A stretch of DNA of 64,000 nt from Caulobacteraceae bacterium. Lineage in GTDB: Bacteria > Pseudomonadota > Alphaproteobacteria > Caulobacterales > Caulobacteraceae. Positions 1 to 7,791 of this stretch are shown here, one piece after another. The stretch covers positions 1 to 64,000 of the forward strand of contig JAIESL010000064.1 of assembly GCA_019746095.1 (NCBI GenBank). Direction: 5' to 3'. Both the position numbers and the translations under genes were made by a program. The stretch's first letter is position 1. Each line of letters starts with the position of its first letter. The notes under the pieces are model-generated. The model saw nothing but the letters and a program-made list of their open reading frames with translations. It was not told the origin of the DNA and ran no database searches.

Positions 1-177
1 GTGCGGATCCTGCGCCGGTCGGGCCGGCGCCTGTGGCGTGGGCCGCGGTGCTGGCGCGGGGCGCGTCGGCGCCGCGGTCGCCGGCATCGTGTGGCCCGCG
101 TGAGGGTCCTGGGCCTGGGCGCTGAAGGCGCTGGCGGCGAGCACCAGCGGGGCGAGGGCGACGGCGAGGCGGTTCAT
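1..177 (-). CDS. copB: Copper resistance protein CopB, N-terminal part only (cut by window edge)
   Basis: The reading frame starts at an ATG whose first bases overlap the TGA of copA (ATGA arrangement) and runs off the left edge of the window, leaving 59 codons. The visible part is an Ala/Leu-rich signal peptide ending near AQAQD, then a His/Met segment (HAGHTM) and a Pro/Ala-rich linker. CopB proteins are outer-membrane copper-resistance proteins encoded directly after the multicopper oxidase CopA and have this kind of low-complexity N-terminus. The assignment rests mostly on position and on the signal peptide plus His/Met linker. The conserved C-terminal barrel lies outside the window. Confidence 0.75.
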   Translation of the reverse strand, partial: MNRLAVALAPLVLAASAFSAQAQDPHAGHTMPATAAPTRPAPAPRPTPQAPARPAQDPH

Positions 178-1985
178 GACGCAGCTCCGTCCATGGGCCG
201 CACCGTCACAACATTGAACATGCCGGCGTGCATGTGCATCAGCATGTGGCAGTGGAAGGCCCAATCACCGGGCGCGTCGGCGGTCAGATCGAAGGTCACC
301 TTGCCGCCGGGCGCGACGTTGACCGTGTGCTTGAGGGGCTGGTGCCCGGCCGGTCCGCCGGTCACCAGTTCAAAGAAATGACCATGCAGATGGATCGGGT
401 GGGCCATCATGGTGTCGTTGACCAGGGTCACCCGCACCCGCTCGTTGCGCTCGAAGCGGATCGGTTCGACCAGTTCGCTGAACTTTCGGCCGTCGAAGCC
501 CCACATGAACCGCTCCATGTTGCCGGTCAGGTGGATCTCCATCGTCCGAGACGGGGGGCGCGGGTCCTTGTTCGGCTGGAGCGACACCAGGTCGGTGTAG
601 ACGAGGACGCGATGATCGACGGTCGTGAGACCGATCGGACGCTCACCCAGACGGTTGGCGGGGTCCATGGCGATCGCATCGACGCCGACGCCCACCGCCA
701 TGTCGGGCGGAGCGTTCTCGGGATCGCGCATGTTCATGCCCGACATGGACATCCCGGCCATCTCGCCGGCTGCGGGCGCGTTCTGGGTCGGAGCGGCGTG
801 GTCCATGCCGGACATCGCGTCATGGTCCATACCGGACATGTCGCCCATCGCGCCGTGATCCATTCCGCCCATGCCCATGTCGCGCATGGTGAGGTTCGGG
901 ACCTCGCGCAGGGGAGGGACCTCGGCGGTCATGCCCAGGCGCGGCGCCAGGGTTGCCCGGCCCATGCCGGACCGGTCGATGGCTTCGGAGACGATGGTGT
1001 AGGCGCGGTCCTCGGTCGGCTGGACGATGACGTCGTAGGTCTCGGCGACTGAAATCTGGAACTCGTCCGTCTCGACCGGGCGCACGTTCTCGCCGTCGGC
1101 CTGCACCACGGTCATCGGCAAGCCCGGGATGCGAACGTTGAAGATGGACATGGCCGAGGCGTTGATGATGCGCAGCCGCACCCGCTCGCCGGGCCGGAAC
1201 AGGCCGGTCCAGTTCTCCTGCGGCCCATGGCCGTTGATCAGATAGGTGTAGGTCGATCCGCTGACGTCGAGGATGTCGCGCGGGTCCATCCGCATCTGGC
1301 CCCACATGCGCCGTTCCTCCAGGCTCATGCGGTCGCTGCCGTCCATGAGCCCCGCCAGCGTGGTGCGCTGCTGGTTGAAGTAGCCCGGGCTCTTCTTCAG
1401 CTTGGCCAGGATTTCGTGCGGATGCATGAAACTCCAGTCCGACAGGACCAGCACATGCTCGCGCTCGTAGGCGACCGGATCGGCGTTCGCCGGGTCGATG
1501 ACGATCGGACCGTAGTGGCCCATCGCCTCCTGAAGGTTGGAGTGGCTGTGATACCAGAAGGTGCCCGACTGCTTGATCGGGAACTCGTAGACGAAGGTTT
1601 CACGCGCCCGGATGCCGGGGAAGCTGATGCCGGGCACGCCGTCCATCTGGAACGGGACGAGCAGGCCGTGCCAGTGGATCGAGGTGTCCTCGTCCAGGGT
1701 GTTGGCGACTGATAGCCGGACGTTCTGACCTTCCCTAAGGCGTAGAAGCGGCGCCGGCAGAACGCCGTTGATGGTCACCGCATGGCCGGTGCGGCTGCCC
1801 ACGGTGAAGGGCGTGTGTCCGACGGTCAGTTCGATGTTCGGTCCCGTCAGCGTCGGAAGATCCGCCCGCAGTCCCGCCGATCCTGTTTGCGCCCAGGCGG
1901 GGAGCAAACCCTGCAGGCCCAGCAGCCCGCCGCCGGCGGCTGCGCCACGGAGAAGCGTTCGGCGATCGAGGCGGAGCGTGGACAT
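174..1985 (-). CDS. copA: Multicopper oxidase CopA, copper resistance system
   Basis: This 603-aa periplasmic multicopper oxidase is expected to oxidise Cu(I) to the less toxic Cu(II). A twin-arginine signal (DRRTLLRG, residues 7-14) precedes a hydrophobic stretch, so export as a folded cuproprotein is expected. The N-terminal cupredoxin domain has the copper ligands HWHG (about 104-107) and WYHSHSN (144-150). The C-terminal domain has HPIHLHGH (about 529) and HCHMLMHMHAGM (about 578-589), so all three copper-centre types are represented. A Met/His-rich insertion (repeated MDHGAM/GMDH units) lies around residues 370-420, typical of the CopA/PcoA subfamily. It overlaps copB and lies downstream of an ECF sigma operon on the same strand. 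Confidence 0.95.
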   Translation of the reverse strand: MSTLRLDRRTLLRGAAAGGGLLGLQGLLPAWAQTGSAGLRADLPTLTGPNIELTVGHTPFTVGSRTGHAVTINGVLPAPLLRLREGQNVRLSVANTLDEDTSIHWHGLLVPFQMDGVPGISFPGIRARETFVYEFPIKQSGTFWYHSHSNLQEAMGHYGPIVIDPANADPVAYEREHVLVLSDWSFMHPHEILAKLKKSPGYFNQQRTTLAGLMDGSDRMSLEERRMWGQMRMDPRDILDVSGSTYTYLINGHGPQENWTGLFRPGERVRLRIINASAMSIFNVRIPGLPMTVVQADGENVRPVETDEFQISVAETYDVIVQPTEDRAYTIVSEAIDRSGMGRATLAPRLGMTAEVPPLREVPNLTMRDMGMGGMDHGAMGDMSGMDHDAMSGMDHAAPTQNAPAAGEMAGMSMSGMNMRDPENAPPDMAVGVGVDAIAMDPANRLGERPIGLTTVDHRVLVYTDLVSLQPNKDPRPPSRTMEIHLTGNMERFMWGFDGRKFSELVEPIRFERNERVRVTLVNDTMMAHPIHLHGHFFELVTGGPAGHQPLKHTVNVAPGGKVTFDLTADAPGDWAFHCHMLMHMHAGMFNVVTVRPMDGAAS

Positions 1986-2113
1986 AGGCGAGAAATTCCT
2001 TGGTCGGGCTATTCGGCCGTTCGTTCAGATACGCAGCCGGGCGGCGTACCCCTTGCGTCAGGACGCCACAGACGTCGGGTTCGCAGCTTGCGCACCTTCC
2101 CATCATGGCGAGG

Positions 2114-2683
2114 TCAAGCGTCTCCGCCGGAAGCCTGGCCCAGAGCCGCCGTCAAGGTCTTGCGGGCGCGGGCGACGCGGGTCTCGACCGCCTTGGGCGT
2201 AATGCCGAGGATCGAGGCGATCTCGGCGTGAGACCGTCCCTCGAGCGTGGCGAGCAGAAGCGGCCCCTTCAGGGCGTCGGGAAGGTCCCGCAAGGCGCGT
2301 TGCAGAGCTTGGGCCCTGCGCTGATCGTCCAGCCGGGTCTCGGGTGAGGGCGCATCGTCGCCCACCGCCGCCGCCTCGGGCGCTTCCAGGCCCATGACGC
2401 CGCGCACGACCCGGCGCACCGCGCGCCGCCGACCCCAATCGCGACATTTGTTGAGAGCGATGGAGCGCAGCCAGACGTCGAACGGCCGCGCCGGATCATA
2501 CCGCCGCAGGGCGAGCCAGGCGGACGCATAGCTTTCCTGAAGCACGTCATGCGCTTCGGACTCATCGCCGACATAGCGGCGCACGAACCGGTAGAGATCT
2601 GCCTTTGTGGCGGCCATCAAGGCGGTGAAGGCGGCCCGGTCTCCGGTCGCCGCACGGGCCTCGATGCTCTGCTCGGCACCCAC
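2114..2683 (-). CDS. ECF RNA polymerase sigma factor, CnrH-like
   Basis: This 189-aa sigma-70 family factor has only regions 2 and 4, the ECF layout. Region 2 covers about residues 15-85 (DLYRFVRRYVGD, HDVLQESYASAW, RPFDVWLRSIALNKCRDW). Region 4 covers about 125-180 (ALRDLPDALKGPLLLATLEG followed by a helix-turn-helix with HAEIASILGITPKAVETRVARAR). The start is a GTG. Two small membrane-protein genes lie directly upstream on the same strand and copAB lies downstream. This matches the cnrYXH arrangement, where the sigma factor is held by a membrane anti-sigma factor and released by a metal sensor. Control of copAB by this factor is inferred from position. No confident -35/-10 pair was found in the 128 bp before copA. 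Confidence 0.88.
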   Translation of the reverse strand: MGAEQSIEARAATGDRAAFTALMAATKADLYRFVRRYVGDESEAHDVLQESYASAWLALRRYDPARPFDVWLRSIALNKCRDWGRRRAVRRVVRGVMGLEAPEAAAVGDDAPSPETRLDDQRRAQALQRALRDLPDALKGPLLLATLEGRSHAEIASILGITPKAVETRVARARKTLTAALGQASGGDA

Positions 2684-2692
2684 GCGCGCCGC

Positions 2693-3133
2693 TTAGCCGG
2701 CGTCGTCGTGCAGGGCCTCGACGACGGCGGCGTCGAACACCTCGGCCTGCGCCGGGCTCAGGACGGATCGCATCTCGAACACGTGGGTGATCGTCGCCTT
2801 CTGCAGATCGCCCATGGCCGCGTGGAAATGATCGACCGCGGCCTGGACCTGGGGCGTGTCGCCGTCACTGGCGGCGATAGCGGCCGCCAGTTCGCGATTG
2901 GCCGCGCGGACTTCCGCTTCGAGCGCCGGCCGCTGAGCGGCGAACCGGGCTTCGACCACGTCGAGCCGTCGATCCTGCTCAGGGCTCAGGTCGAGTTTCT
3001 CATGGACGACGCTGTGCAGGCTTGGCGGCTGCCGCTCCCGCAGGACCCAGGTCGCGCTCGCCCAGGTCGCCGCGCCGCTGGCCAGCGCGGCCAGGATGGC
3101 CGTGATAACGATCGACTTCCAGGCGGCCCTCAT
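2693..3133 (-). CDS. Periplasmic metal-sensor-like protein (CnrX/Spy/CpxP type)
   Basis: This 146-aa protein has one N-terminal membrane segment (about residues 8-28) and a periplasmic, Ala/Glu/Gln-rich helical domain. The helical domain carries the LSPEQDRRLD and LSPAQAEVFD motifs seen in the heavy-metal-resistance/Spy/CpxP family. CnrX-type sensors have this size and topology, bind metal in the periplasm and release a CnrY-type anti-sigma factor. Potential ligands include several His residues (SLHSVVH, DHFHAA, THVFEM). Its ATG overlaps the stop of the upstream small gene and it ends 10 bp before the sigma-factor start. The identity of the sensed metal is not visible. Copper is inferred from the downstream copAB genes. 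Confidence 0.8.
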   Translation of the reverse strand: MRAAWKSIVITAILAALASGAATWASATWVLRERQPPSLHSVVHEKLDLSPEQDRRLDVVEARFAAQRPALEAEVRAANRELAAAIAASDGDTPQVQAAVDHFHAAMGDLQKATITHVFEMRSVLSPAQAEVFDAAVVEALHDDAG

Positions 3134-3408
3134 CCCCGAACGTCCAGGCCGGAGAGAGGCGACAAGCCCGCCGAGACCGTGAAAATCCGCATCTCGGACG
3201 GCTCCGGCCGTGGAGCCATGAGCATCAGCCCTCCGTTCGCGACGCCAATCACCAGAGCGAGCGCAACGGCGGCGACCCGAACCTGACCCATGCGGGCACG
3301 CTCCCTGCGTTCGCCGATCCGCACCCAGACCGCGTCTTCCATGCCGACCAGCCGGCCGGCGTCGCCCGGCCCGACCGCTGCGATCAACTCATTCATGTCG
3401 TCAGTCAT
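3130..3408 (-). CDS. Short membrane anti-sigma factor candidate (CnrY-like)
   Basis: This 92-aa protein has a cytoplasmic N-terminal part of about 47 residues (MTDDMNELIAAVGPG start), one transmembrane helix (about 48-70, VAAVALALVIGVANGGLMLM) and a short periplasmic tail. The architecture fits CnrY-type anti-sigma factors, whose short N-terminal helix clamps the ECF factor. Sequence conservation in that group is very low, so the call relies on topology and on gene order: this gene, then the CnrX-like sensor (4-bp overlap), then the ECF factor. It is probably the first gene of the operon. The 127 bp upstream, shared with a divergent gene, should hold the promoter. Confidence 0.65.
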   Translation of the reverse strand: MTDDMNELIAAVGPGDAGRLVGMEDAVWVRIGERRERARMGQVRVAAVALALVIGVANGGLMLMAPRPEPSEMRIFTVSAGLSPLSGLDVRG

Positions 3409-3535
3409 TGCGCACCTGCGTCACGCCCCACTTGCCATACGCGCCGGCCTTCCGGTCCCCTCACGAGGGGACGAGCCGTCGCCCGCGTAGATACCAGAGA
3501 CGACCGGGACGCGCCCTGTCGTCCGGGGAAAAGAC

Positions 3536-4690
3536 GTGAGCGACAGAGCAGGGCCCAGGCGGGTTCCATTCCCCGACGTGCTCGATCCGCTCACGGGCGT
3601 GAGGTTCTTTCTCGCCCTCGGCGTCGTGCTGTTCCACTTCCAGCTCTACTGGACCCTCCCGGCGGAGAGCGCGGGCTTGTTGAACCGCGCGCGCCTGGGC
3701 GTGGATGTCTTCTTCATCCTGTCGGGCTTCATCCTGACCCACGTCTACCTGCAGGGAGACCGGGCCCCGAACTACGGTCGATTCCTGGCGGCGCGCCTGG
3801 CCCGGATCTATCCGGCTCACCTGTTCATCCTCCTGGCCATGCTTGGGTTGGTGCTGATCGCGCCGGTGTTCGGCGTCGGGCTGGAGCCTGGCCGGTTTAA
3901 TCCCGTCGACTTCGCGGGCACCCTTCTGCTCGTACAGGCGTGGTTCCCGCGCGAGAGCATGGCGCTCTGGAACGGACCGGCCTGGTCGCTGTCGGCGGAG
4001 TGGTTCGCCTATCTGGCCTTCCCCGCCTATGCCGCCCTCGCGCTCCGGCTGCGGGCCAGGCCGTGGGTCCTGATTGCACTCGCCATGCTGTTTTTCGTCG
4101 CTTTGGACGCCTTCTACCGCGCCTGGTTCGGCCGGATGCTGCCTCGCGCCGAGGACAGCCTCGGGATCCTGCGCATCATTCCCGAATTCCTCTACGGCAT
4201 TGGCCTCTACTATCTCGGTCAGCGCTGGACGCCTTCGCCGCGAATGTCCCTCATGGGCGCCCTGGTCGCCACGACCCTGCTGCTGACGCTCATGCAGATC
4301 GGCGCCGACGACCGGGTCATCGTGGCGGCGGCCGGTCCCTTCATCCTGTCGCTCGCCCTGTTGGCCAAGGCTCCGGTCCGGACCTTCCTGTCTCACCCCG
4401 TCCTTCTGTTCGCCGGCGAAGCGTCGTTCGCCCTCTATCTCGTCCACATCCCCATCCTGATGGTGTGGCGCAATGCGGCGCAGGCGTTCTCCGGCTGGGG
4501 TGCGGACTATCGAATGGGCCTGGTCGAACTGGCCGCCATGCTTGTGTTGACGCTCGCCGCCGCGGCCGCCATCCATGTCTTCGTCGAGCAGCCTGGCCGA
4601 CGGTGGTTGCGGGCGCGGCTGGCGCCGCAGCGCGCCGACCCTGTCGAGGCGCAGCGATCCGTCCACAGCGATCAGGGAGAACCCTTTTGA
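3536..4690 (+). CDS. Acyltransferase 3 family membrane protein
   Basis: This 384-aa integral membrane acyltransferase has about ten hydrophobic helices. The N-terminal PLTGVRFFLALGVVLFHF motif carries the Arg and His residues typical of the family, and the DVFFILSGFILTHVY signature follows at about residues 58-72. Members O-acylate sugars or lipids in the envelope. No substrate can be read from the sequence. Translation begins at a GTG. Its stop overlaps the TTG start of the next gene, so the two are co-translated. Its place in a copper cluster suggests envelope modification under metal stress, which is inference only. Confidence 0.85.
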   Translation: MSDRAGPRRVPFPDVLDPLTGVRFFLALGVVLFHFQLYWTLPAESAGLLNRARLGVDVFFILSGFILTHVYLQGDRAPNYGRFLAARLARIYPAHLFILLAMLGLVLIAPVFGVGLEPGRFNPVDFAGTLLLVQAWFPRESMALWNGPAWSLSAEWFAYLAFPAYAALALRLRARPWVLIALAMLFFVALDAFYRAWFGRMLPRAEDSLGILRIIPEFLYGIGLYYLGQRWTPSPRMSLMGALVATTLLLTLMQIGADDRVIVAAAGPFILSLALLAKAPVRTFLSHPVLLFAGEASFALYLVHIPILMVWRNAAQAFSGWGADYRMGLVELAAMLVLTLAAAAAIHVFVEQPGRRWLRARLAPQRADPVEAQRSVHSDQGEPF

Positions 4691-5163
4691 ATCCCGCCAA
4701 TCTGAACCGTCGTCTACTCATGGGCGCGGCCGTCTTCATCGGCATGGGCGGGTCCGCCTGCGCCCAGACCCGTCCGTCCAGAAACCTCACGGTCTTCAAG
4801 ACGCCCACCTGCGCCTGCTGCGACGCCTGGATCGCGCACATGCGCCAGGCGGGCTTCACCACCACCATCACCGTCCTTCCAAGCCTTCAATCGGTCCGGA
4901 GCAGCCGGGGCATGCCGGACGCGCTCGCCTCCTGTCATACCGGTCTGATCGATGGCTATCTGGTCGAGGGTCATGTGCCGGCCCCGGACGTCATTCGACT
5001 GCTGACCGAGAGACCGGCGGCGGTGGGCGTCGCGGTCCCGGGCATGCCGCTCGGTTCGCCCGGCATGGAGACGCCGCAGGGGCGCAAGGAGCCTTACGAC
5101 ACCCTGCTGGTGCTTCGCTCGGGCGCGACCCGCGTGTTCGCCCGCCACAACCCGCCGGCCTGA
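4687..5163 (+). CDS. DUF411 periplasmic metal-binding protein (CopG-like)
   Basis: This 158-aa secreted protein belongs to the DUF411 family found in copper and silver resistance clusters. The signature TPTCACCDAW lies at about residues 38-47, and a further conserved region is ASCHTGLIDGYLVEGHVPA (about 79-97). I place the start at the TTG overlapping the upstream TGA (TTGA), because an AGGGAGA ribosome-binding site lies about 5-7 bases before it. An ATG 33 bases downstream would cut into the signal peptide. The N-terminus (NRRLLMGAAVFIGMGG) is a signal peptide with a possible twin-arginine pair. The Cys cluster and conserved His are the likely metal ligands. Confidence 0.82.
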   Translation: MNPANLNRRLLMGAAVFIGMGGSACAQTRPSRNLTVFKTPTCACCDAWIAHMRQAGFTTTITVLPSLQSVRSSRGMPDALASCHTGLIDGYLVEGHVPAPDVIRLLTERPAAVGVAVPGMPLGSPGMETPQGRKEPYDTLLVLRSGATRVFARHNPPA

Positions 5164-5212
5164 CGCAGATCGCGCTCAGCCCGTTCAGATCACCCACAAT
5201 CCGGAGTTCGCC

Positions 5213-5704
5213 ATGTCCCGCACCTCTCTCGCCCTCGTCCTGTCGCTCGCCGTTCTTTCGGCGACACCCGCCTTCGCCCAGGACCACGCCCACGGGCATG
5301 CCCAAGCCGCCGGCTCGGTCGCCGCGGAAGCTGCGGACGCGGCGGCGGCCGTCGACGCCTTTCACGTCGCCCTGAAGGCCGGCGACACGAACGTCGCCCT
5401 GGCAATTATGGCGCCGGATGTGATGATCTTCGAGGAGGGTGGCGCGGAGCGATCGCGCGACGAGTATGCGTCCCATCACCTGGGCTCGGACGCCGCCTTC
5501 GCCGCCGCCTCTGAAGCGACGGTGACGCGCAGATCGGGATGGGCCGACGGGGACATCGCCTGGATCACCAGCGAAGGCCGCACCACGGGCCAATTCAACG
5601 GCCGCGCCGTAGACCGCCTGACGACCGAAACCATGGTCCTCAAACGCCATGCCGACGGCTGGCGCATCCACCACATTCACTGGTCGTCGCGCGCGCCCGG
5701 CTGA
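5213..5704 (+). CDS. Secreted NTF2-like (SnoaL/DUF4440) protein
   Basis: This 163-aa protein has a clear signal peptide (residues 1-22, cleavage after AFAQ), a short His-rich segment (DHAHGHAH-like) and one NTF2-like fold. The fold is recognisable from AFHVALKAGDTNVALAIMAPDVMIFEEGG, continuing to the C-terminal GWRIHHIHWSS. Such domains bind small ligands or act as scaffolds. No catalytic residues are evident. It follows the DUF411 gene by 49 bp in the same direction and probably belongs to the same copper-responsive unit. A 10-bp GC-rich hairpin 60 bp downstream separates it from the convergent small gene. Confidence 0.8.
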   Translation: MSRTSLALVLSLAVLSATPAFAQDHAHGHAQAAGSVAAEAADAAAAVDAFHVALKAGDTNVALAIMAPDVMIFEEGGAERSRDEYASHHLGSDAAFAAASEATVTRRSGWADGDIAWITSEGRTTGQFNGRAVDRLTTETMVLKRHADGWRIHHIHWSSRAPG

Positions 5705-5763
5705 CGCTCAGGCCCGCGCCAGCGGGTCGCCGGCCCTGCGACGTCGGTGAGGAACATCGGGAA

Positions 5764-5789
5764 GACGCCCGCCCTCGCGGGCGGGCGTC
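5764..5789. terminator. GC-rich hairpin between convergent genes
   Basis: A perfect 10-bp stem (GACGCCCGCC pairing with GGCGGGCGTC) encloses a 6-nt loop. It lies between the stop of the NTF2-like gene and the stop of the convergent Cys-rich peptide gene. There is no long U-run on either strand, so efficiency as an intrinsic terminator is uncertain. Confidence 0.55.
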
Positions 5790-5802
5790 CCCGATAATAC
5801 GA

Positions 5803-5949
5803 TCAGCAGCAGGTGCAGGCTTCCGCGCAGGCTGCGATAGCGTCGCAGCAAGCGCATACGGCCTGCGCCACGGCGTCCGGCGCGGCCGCGAAGGCGGCTG
5901 AACCGGAAGCCAGCAGCACCAGGGCTGCGAGGGTGAGAGTGCGTTTCAT
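5803..5949 (-). CDS. 48-aa secreted cysteine-rich peptide
   Basis: A short frame starts at ATG 5949 and ends at TGA 5803. The first 20-23 residues are a typical signal peptide (MKRTLTLAALVLLASGSA). The mature part contains seven cysteines in its last 17 residues, in the pattern CACC-x5-C-x3-C-x-CC. The spacing and location among copper genes suggest a periplasmic copper-binding peptide, either a minimal metallothionein-like chelator or a truncated helical Cys-rich copper store. No family match is claimed. It is transcribed toward the convergent hairpin and lies 48 bp downstream of another Cys-containing secreted protein gene on the same strand. Confidence 0.7.
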   Translation of the reverse strand: MKRTLTLAALVLLASGSAAFAAAPDAVAQAVCACCDAIAACAEACTCC

Positions 5950-5997
5950 GGTTTTGATCTCTGTTTGATTGAATGAGTCCGGTCATCTTCAACAGGA

Positions 5998-6330
5998 TCA
6001 GCGTCGTGGGGGCGGGTCGTCCGCCTCCACGGTGAAATCGGCATGCCGCGCATCAAGGGATGGATAGAGGACAGACGCATAGACCCGTGCGGGGGTGGAT
6101 TCACCGCCTTGGGGGACAAGGCCCTGGCAGATGGCCAGACACGCCTTATGGCACGAGATCCTGACGGTCTTCGGCTCGCACGGGACGCCGTCGCCGCTCA
6201 TCGACATGGACGCCATATCCTGATCGACCGGAGCTTCGCAGGCGATCGAAGCGGTGGACACGAACAGCACGGCAAACGCCGCGAGCAGCGCGGTCGTCAG
6301 TCGGAGGAGGTTATGACGCAGGAACGGCAT
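5998..6330 (-). CDS. Small periplasmic protein with Cys cluster, copper-cluster hypothetical
   Basis: This predicted 110-aa protein has a signal peptide (LRLTTALLAAFAVLFVSTAS) followed by five cysteines (IACE, VPCE, ISCHKACLAIC) and a Met-rich stretch (MASMSMSG). The C-terminus is charged (DDPPPRR). Such small Cys/Met proteins occur beside copC/copD and may bind copper or form disulfides. I start it at ATG 6330, which puts the signal peptide directly at the N-terminus. An in-frame ATG 54 bases upstream would add a polar extension. It follows copD on the same strand by 62 bp. I do not recognise the family. Confidence 0.65.
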   Translation of the reverse strand: MPFLRHNLLRLTTALLAAFAVLFVSTASIACEAPVDQDMASMSMSGDGVPCEPKTVRISCHKACLAICQGLVPQGGESTPARVYASVLYPSLDARHADFTVEADDPPPRR

Positions 6331-6392
6331 TGTCTGATCATACTTCAACGGTCGGCGGAGCGACGATCTCATTTTGATCATCGCAATCGAGC

Positions 6393-7307
6393 CTACAGAG
6401 ACGCCGGGGGCGGCAGGGTTCCCATGACCGCCACGACGCCAATCAGGGCGAGTCCCAGACCCGTTTCGATCAACAGGCTGCGCCGGAGCGCGCTCATGGC
6501 GGCGACGGAGGGTTGGCCCGTCTCCAGCGCATAGCCCAGTGTCGGCGTCAGCCGGAACCGGTTGCTCGCCGCCAGCGCAAGCATCAAACCGAAGAGGACG
6601 AGCTTGGCGACCAGAAGCTGGCCGTAGAGGTTGCCCGCGATCGACGCCACGCGCTCGGGACCGATCAGGAACCAGCTGTTCACGAGACCGGTCAGCACCA
6701 GCAACAGGACCGCGAGCGTTCCAAGGCCGGCGAAGCCATGCAGGGCGCGATGGATTGCAAAGTCGTCCGGACCGGCTCGGCGCAGAAGCAGGGCCGTCAA
6801 CGCCGCCAGGGCGCCCAGCCACAAGGCCGCTGCCACCGCGTGAATGATGTTGGCGACAAGATGGATGGGCCCGCCCGGACCCTCGGTGGCCGCGCCGTGA
6901 CCCGTCCATGCGAAGCTGGCGGCCACGATCAGACCCAAGGCGGCCGTCACGCTCCAGAGCGCGCGACCGGGTTTCAGGGCGACCAAGGCGACAAGCCCAA
7001 GCAAGGCGGCGGCGGCCCGCACGACCATCGCCATGCCCAGGGCTGTGCCGGTGACCATAAAGGACAGAGACGCGGGTTTCACGGCTTCGCTCAGCGACCC
7101 CGCCATGACGGCAGTCTGGGCCACCAGGGCGGCGAGCGAGCCGAGCGCGACGATGATCGCCGCGAGGCGCAATGTCGGTCGCGACCATTCCAGGTTCGGC
7201 GCGTCGGCGTATTTAAAGCTGTAGAGAAGGAACAGCGGCGCGCCGAGAAGGACGACGCCGCCACCGTATTGAAGCCAACGAAGCGCGATGACCGCGACTT
7301 CCAGCAC
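6393..7307 (-). CDS. copD: Copper resistance membrane protein CopD/PcoD
   Basis: This 304-aa inner-membrane protein has about eight transmembrane helices and conserved CopD features. These include ALRWLQYGGGVVLLGAPLF at the N-terminus, the HGAATEGPGGPIHLVANIIHAVAAALWLGALAAL segment with its His residues (about 148-181), and a C-terminal RRSLLIETGLGLALIGVVAVMG-type helix. CopD works with the periplasmic copper carrier CopC to move copper across the inner membrane. It lies 4 bp downstream of copC and is presumably translated from the same mRNA. Confidence 0.92.
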   Translation of the reverse strand: MLEVAVIALRWLQYGGGVVLLGAPLFLLYSFKYADAPNLEWSRPTLRLAAIIVALGSLAALVAQTAVMAGSLSEAVKPASLSFMVTGTALGMAMVVRAAAALLGLVALVALKPGRALWSVTAALGLIVAASFAWTGHGAATEGPGGPIHLVANIIHAVAAALWLGALAALTALLLRRAGPDDFAIHRALHGFAGLGTLAVLLLVLTGLVNSWFLIGPERVASIAGNLYGQLLVAKLVLFGLMLALAASNRFRLTPTLGYALETGQPSVAAMSALRRSLLIETGLGLALIGVVAVMGTLPPPASL

Positions 7308-7311
7308 GGCG

Positions 7312-7674
7312 TCAGCGCACCGTGAAGGTGTAGGATCCCGTCATGCGGTGGCCGTCGCTCGAGGCGATACGCCAGTCGACACGGTAGGTGCCGGCGGCCA
7401 GCGGGCGAGCCAGCGCGCCCGTGAGGGTCCTGCCGTCCTCGGCGACCGAGGTGCGGATCGCGATCTTCTCCTCCGCCGCATTGACGACGTCGAAGCCGGA
7501 AAAGGCGGGAACGCTGCGTTCGCTGAAGGTCAGGGTCAGCGTCCGGGTCGCGGCCACGGTGGAGTCGGGCGCCGGGGTGGCGCTGACCAGGCGAGCGTGG
7601 GCCGCCGCCGGTCCGGCGGCGAAGGCCACGACCGCCGCGACGGCGATGAAGGGTGCGGGGTTGAAGTAACGCAT
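7312..7674 (-). CDS. copC: Periplasmic copper-binding protein CopC
   Basis: This 120-aa protein has a signal peptide (cleavage near AAAHA) and a small beta-barrel copper-binding domain. The mature N-terminus begins with the ligand His in HARLVSATPAPDS. The C-terminal DWRIASSDGHRMTGSYTFTV carries the Asp/His copper ligands. The domain fold is shown by LTLTFSERSVPAF. I use ATG 7674, which places the signal peptide at the start. A longer upstream frame would prepend about 18 charged residues. It precedes copD by 4 bp, the usual copCD arrangement. Confidence 0.93.
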   Translation of the reverse strand: MRYFNPAPFIAVAAVVAFAAGPAAAHARLVSATPAPDSTVAATRTLTLTFSERSVPAFSGFDVVNAAEEKIAIRTSVAEDGRTLTGALARPLAAGTYRVDWRIASSDGHRMTGSYTFTVR

Positions 7675-7791
7675 ACTCAGTCTCCAGACGTTTGGCCGGT
7701 CCCGGCCTTCTGCTTCTCTACGCGCCACACGACCGCGTCCCTCATGAAGAGGAAGCGGGGGGCGGCTGAGGCCTTCCCCCGCACGCCGGGG

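Noticed and set aside
1735-2106. 123-codon minus-strand frame upstream of and overlapping copA
   Set aside because: The first 40 codons contain four Cys and looked interesting, but the frame runs on through copA out of phase, lacks a ribosome-binding site and covers what must be the copA leader.
1986-2113. ECF-type promoter (GAACC with GTC) upstream of copA
   Set aside because: A GAACC and a GTC occur but with a spacer of about 13 bp, shorter than usual for ECF promoters, so it is not reported as a feature.
3461-4666. 401-codon minus-strand frame
   Set aside because: Antisense to the acyltransferase gene, which has the family motifs and membrane helices.
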